Assembly: GCF_001949145.1 (NCBI RefSeq)
Contig: NW_019091548.1
Location: forward strand, 254,157-272,978
Origin: Acanthaster planci
Taxonomy: Eukaryota > Echinodermata > Asteroidea > Valvatida > Acanthasteridae
Reading direction: 5' to 3'
Length of the DNA: 18,822 bases
Numbering within the stretch: the first letter of the stretch is position 1; each line of letters opens with the position of its first letter. The position numbers and the translations under genes were made by a program. A model generated the notes under the pieces. It searched no databases, was not told the DNA's origin, and worked only from the letters and a program-made list of their open reading frames with translations. Below, piece after piece: positions 16,188 through 18,822 of the stretch.

Positions 16188-17271
16188 GCAGAAGGAGGAT
16201 TTGACCCAGAAGATATACCTCTTGACGAACTAAGAGAAGAACAAGACCAAGCCCAATAAGACCTAGAATGGGATAATACAATTTAAACAACGCGAGAAGA
16301 ATCAACGTTTGTAGAAGGCAAAGGAGTAGACACGTCAGATTTGAGAATGGTGTTAGTCGAGGATAAAATGAATGACTTTTACGACACGATTAGAAAAGAA
16401 ACCGGTATGAAGCGTTAGTTAGGGATCCAAACATTTTTAATCTCGATAGTAAAGACCGTTTATATTCCAAGTTTGAATGCAAAGAGTTCTATTGACTTGA
16501 GAACGAGGTAACAATAGGTTTATTTGTCTGTAAAACGCGTTTTAGGTTTAAAAGATTACGTTACCGGTAAAACAAAACAAGAGGCGAAAGAAGTGCACAA
16601 TAAACTTTCACAACTTCACCCTGAAAAAATCGAGATGCAAGAACTCCCCCAAATATCAGATCAAGTCAGTGACATCGTAGAAGAGGTCACTCATGATCAA
16701 GAAGCCCAAACCGAAGGGTTAAACTACCGAGAACTTGCCGCATTGGACCAATCTTTACAGACGGTTAAGGGAGACCTGATATTGAACCAGGGCAAATTGG
16801 GCGAGCTGGACGAAAAGATTTAACAAGTCAAGAGCAAATTAGGGGAAGCGGCGACTGATGCAGAACGAGAGGAACTTCAACAACAGTTGGATGATTTAGA
16901 AGTGGAACGACGTGGCCGGTTAGAAGTCATCAAAAGAAACACCGATCAGATTCGTTCCCAGATCAATCGCATCAAAGAAACGATCAATGCGATAATGGAC
17001 GGCGATTTAACTTTACGCGAAAAGATCGGCTTTTAGTTTAGCTATCAGTACCATAGTATCGAGTATTGTGGCCGCTGTGAGAGCAGCTGGTACGTCTAGT
17101 GTTACCCCTGAACCGGGGCCTAAACCTACACAAGCGCCTAAACCTCAACCTCCGTCTAAAAAAGGTATTACAGATTTGATCAAACGGCAATTACAGAATT
17201 TATCAAAAATATTGAAAAAGTGGGTCTGACAAACGTTGTTTGTAGGCGTGGGCGTTTTGATTTTGACTTAA
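16188..17271 (+). pseudogene. Long coiled-coil membrane protein typical of Polintons (broken)
   Basis: The N-terminal acidic part reads GFDPEDIPLDELREEQDQAQ in the third frame, then after stops GKGVDTSDLRMVLVEDKMND and FYDTIRKETGMK. After a frameshift the second frame carries VRDPNIFNLDSKDRLYSKF (from about 16409), and the third frame resumes at about 16524. This runs to about 17037 with one TAA (16821), forming a long coiled coil: RELAALDQSLQTVKGDLIL, AEREELQQQLDDLEVERR, DQIRSQINRIKETINAIMDG, LREKI. A second-frame end contains a hydrophobic SLAISTIVSSIVAAVRAAG, a proline/lysine linker, a basic helix and a last hydrophobic LFVGVGVLILT ending at TAA 17269-17271. The combination coiled coil, LREKI, membrane segment, Pro-rich linker, basic helix is characteristic of a conserved Polinton protein of unknown role, possibly a membrane-associated virion component. 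Confidence 0.68.
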
Positions 17272-17321
17272 GTGCAAAAGATGTAAGTCAGTTTATAAGA
17301 ATTTAAACTTAGGTAAACAAT

Positions 17322-17353
17322 AATTCTCTTTCTCGAAATCGAGAAAAGGAATT
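17322..17353. terminator. Hairpin between convergent Polinton genes
   Basis: A 32-bp imperfect palindrome has the core TCTCG-AAAT-CGAGA and outer arms AATTCTCTT and AAAGGAATT, followed by a T run. It lies in the 112-bp gap between the 3' ends of the coiled-coil gene (plus, ends 17271) and the next gene (minus, ends 17384). Mimivirus-like viruses and virophages end mRNAs at hairpins; a similar role here is inference. Confidence 0.5.
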
Positions 17354-17383
17354 TTTTAATGCCTTTTATTTTTTGGTTTAGGT

Positions 17384-18110
17384 CTAAATTAATACGTTGT
17401 ACAACATAACGCCAATTCCGGCTATACTGCAATAGCTCCCAAAGTTAAATATAATTTCTCTTCGTTGTAAGCGTCTAATGGTTTCTTTTCTTGAGGTTCT
17501 TTTACTTGAATTGGCTTTATCTTTGGAGTAGGTTCCAGCTCTGGCAAAATTTCTGTTTCTGTAACTTCTTCGTTTCCGGCTATGGCGGGGGCACTGCGCT
17601 AGAATTTAAATTTGGAATGTAACCCGTCTGCATGCCGGCTGTCGCGATTTGAAGGTTGTTGTTGTATCTTTCAGAATTTGATGTACCAACACGTAGGTCC
17701 ATGTCCGACAGTACGAGATACAAACCGGGTGCAACCACGAAACTTAAGGGCGTCTTAGTTTACGTGCAACGAATCTTGAATTTGGTCGATACTCTGTTCG
17801 AGGTCGGGCTCCGAATTTATCAAAGATTCCACGAAAGTTATGAACTGCTGTGGAGCGTCTAGTCCGGTGCCATTACGCTTGTCTTAGTTAGTGCCTGCGC
17901 GCCTAGTAACGAGTATACATAGGATTTAACCGATTCGTTTACTTTTGTGACGCCTACGTCTGTAAGTTTACTCTTTTTCAGGATAAAGTCCCACCAGGCT
18001 AATTTAACTGAGTCAGACTGTTCGATCCATGTCACGGTGTACGTGCGCGCGTGACCCGAGCCTTTAGGTGGTTTTTTTTTTTTTTGGTAGTGTTGTATAA
18101 AAAGGAACAA
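17384..18110 (-). pseudogene. Convergent Polinton gene, possible structural protein (N-terminus cut by LTR insertion)
   Basis: Reading on the minus strand starts inside sequence abutting the LTR: a polylysine stretch (a 14-T run at 18072-18085 on plus), then TYTVTWIEQSDSVKLAWWDF, KLTDVGVTKVNESVKSYVYS and LLGAQAL. After a frameshift near 17866 come QFITFVESLINSEPDLEQSI and DQIQDSLHVN. A stop is followed by another shift to GLYLVLSDMDLRVGTSNSER and NNNLQIATAGMQTGYIPN. The C-terminus has an acidic/proline stretch (EILPELEPTPKIKPIQVKEP) and a last hydrophobic helix, GIGVMLYNVLI, ending at TAG 17386-17384. Protein-like composition persists through all frames, so it is a genuine decayed gene. Orientation and position suggest a Polinton structural or membrane protein; the family was not identified, and a minor capsid (penton) role is only a guess. 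Confidence 0.5.
18106..18110. other. Candidate target-site duplication of the Ty3/gypsy insertion
   Basis: AACAA directly abuts the LTR end. Ty3/gypsy elements usually duplicate 4-6 bp. The matching copy would lie beyond the right edge of this window, so it cannot be confirmed here. Confidence 0.25.
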
Positions 18111-18523
18111 TGTTGACAACAGGTACTAACTTTTGAGAAAGGAACTTTTATTCCAAACTATTTTACAGCTTGTACAAGAGAGAGTGGGAGTACTGCGCAT
18201 AGGGATGTTGCTTGGAGAGTGGTTGTGATGAGACTGGCTAAAAATGACCAAGTGGTGAAAATAGGGTTGGGAACACAGGCCGGAAGAGCAAGGGTAAATC
18301 TAACTAAAATCTAATTATAAAGTAATAAATCCTAGACCAGAAGTCTGCCAGAGGAATGTGGTAAGAAGGCCAAAGCAATAAAAGTGGGTCCTTGTGTAGG
18401 AGTAAGGCTTGACATTACAGGGTCAAAAGTTAAAGGCTCCTAATCTACTGCTGGAAAAAATGTACATGGAGTCTATTGTAGATGCAAGTGTTCTTATTTT
18501 TACAAGGGGGAAAAAACGCTACA
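18111..18523 (-). mobile_element. Complete 3' LTR of a Ty3/gypsy element
   Basis: On the minus strand the 413-bp LTR starts TGTAGCG directly after a polypurine tract and ends GTCAACA, giving the canonical TGT...ACA termini. An AATAAA poly-A signal lies at 18152-18147 and an AT-rich TATA-like stretch (TTTATAA) about 165 bp upstream of it, the expected U3-R layout. The adjacent pol C-terminus confirms it is the downstream LTR. It interrupts the convergent Polinton gene. A solo LTR is ruled out by the coding sequence on its 5' side. Confidence 0.82.
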
Positions 18524-18536
18524 GGAGCCCCCTTCC
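18524..18536 (-). promoter_or_regulatory. Polypurine tract of the Ty3/gypsy element
   Basis: Minus-strand GGAAGGGGGCTCC lies immediately upstream of the LTR's TGTAG start. The purine run GGAAGGGGG is the expected RNase H-resistant primer for plus-strand DNA synthesis. The trailing CTCC makes the exact LTR boundary uncertain by a few bases. Confidence 0.65.
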
Positions 18537-18593
18537 AGTGAGTGACTACATAATGAAAAGGAAAGTACAATGACTTGAGAAAGTAACAAAAAA

Positions 18594-18821
18594 TTAGGAA
18601 CGAACGAATGTAACATAACGTTTTGGCCAATGGACGGTACGGCCGGAGCGTGTGGGTACGCTTGGAGGGAGTGCCCACAAAGAGGAATTGTGATTATTAT
18701 CGAGAGCGATATTAGGTGCGAGTGCTGGGGCAGGTTGGTTAGGCTTGGGCGGAACAGTAATTGTTTCTTTGGCAATGTCTAGATGTGCACATTTGAGGCG
18801 GTCAATGCTAATAGTGTCCTT
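18594..18821 (-). CDS. C-terminus of Ty3/gypsy pol (integrase tail), partial
   Basis: An uninterrupted minus-strand frame of 75 codons plus stop enters from the right edge and ends at TAA 18596-18594. It begins DTISIDRLKCAHLDIA and, after a proline-rich stretch (VPPKPNQPAPALAP), contains PTRSGRTVHWPKRY. The pairing of a V/I-S-I-DRLK-A-H block with a terminal TRSGR motif is typical of the end of Ty3/gypsy pol proteins, following the integrase core and its C-terminal barrel. No stop or frameshift is visible, so this element may be younger and more complete than the Polinton it disrupts. The rest of gag-pol and the 5' LTR should lie to the right. Confidence 0.8.
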   Translation of the reverse strand, partial: KDTISIDRLKCAHLDIAKETITVPPKPNQPAPALAPNIALDNNHNSSLWALPPSVPTRSGRTVHWPKRYVTFVRS

Positions 18822-18822
18822 C

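Overview
The window looks like a stretch of nuclear genome from an animal, probably an aquatic invertebrate, made almost entirely of decayed mobile elements. No intact host gene, tRNA, rRNA, bacterial operon or CRISPR array was recognised. The diagnosis rests on three eukaryotic element classes: a Penelope-like retroelement with a GIY-YIG endonuclease, a Polinton/Maverick (adintovirus-like) DNA element with protein-primed DNA polymerase, capsid protein and packaging ATPase, and LTR retrotransposon material (a gag-pro region and a Ty3/gypsy 3' end). Species cannot be named from this sequence.

Layout. 1-760: no recognisable gene. 762-1857 (+): 3' part of a Penelope-like ORF, broken by one frameshift and one stop, followed by a promoter-like block near 2049-2143. 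2150-3895: no coding signal. 3896-5671: a 1.78-kb segment bounded by 30-bp inverted repeats; it holds a minisatellite (3913-4370) whose unit copies the inverted-repeat sequence, and a 174-bp tandem duplication (4600-4950). 5672-6000: C-rich, non-coding.

6000-18110: a decayed Polinton-type element. In order: a cysteine-rich zinc-binding ORF (6059), an unassigned fragment (6928), pPolB (about 7540-10155, lacking its 3' third), a divergent pair of small membrane-protein genes (10184-10803 on minus, 10824-11075 on plus), the major capsid protein (about 11108-12371) overlapping the packaging ATPase by ATGA (12368 onward), a small membrane protein (15729), a second small conserved ORF (15955), a long coiled-coil membrane protein (about 16188-17271), a hairpin (17322-17353) and a convergent minus-strand gene (17384-18110). 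Every sizeable member carries stops or frameshifts. All three stop codons occur, so this is decay and not recoding.

The Polinton was hit twice by LTR elements, both on the minus strand. A gag-pro segment of about 3 kb (roughly 12755-15725) interrupts the ATPase gene. It preserves a textbook -1 ribosomal frameshift signal between gag and pro: GTTAAAC, a 7-nt spacer, and a perfect 10-bp stem. At the right edge a Ty3/gypsy element contributes its pol C-terminus (18594-18822), polypurine tract and a complete 413-bp 3' LTR (18111-18523), cutting the convergent Polinton gene near its N-terminus.

The intact Polinton would have been a virus-like transposon: pPolB copies the genome, the double-jelly-roll capsid protein and ATPase build and fill a particle, and the membrane and coiled-coil proteins are conserved companions of unknown role. 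No integrase, capsid-maturation protease or terminal inverted repeat was identified in this copy.
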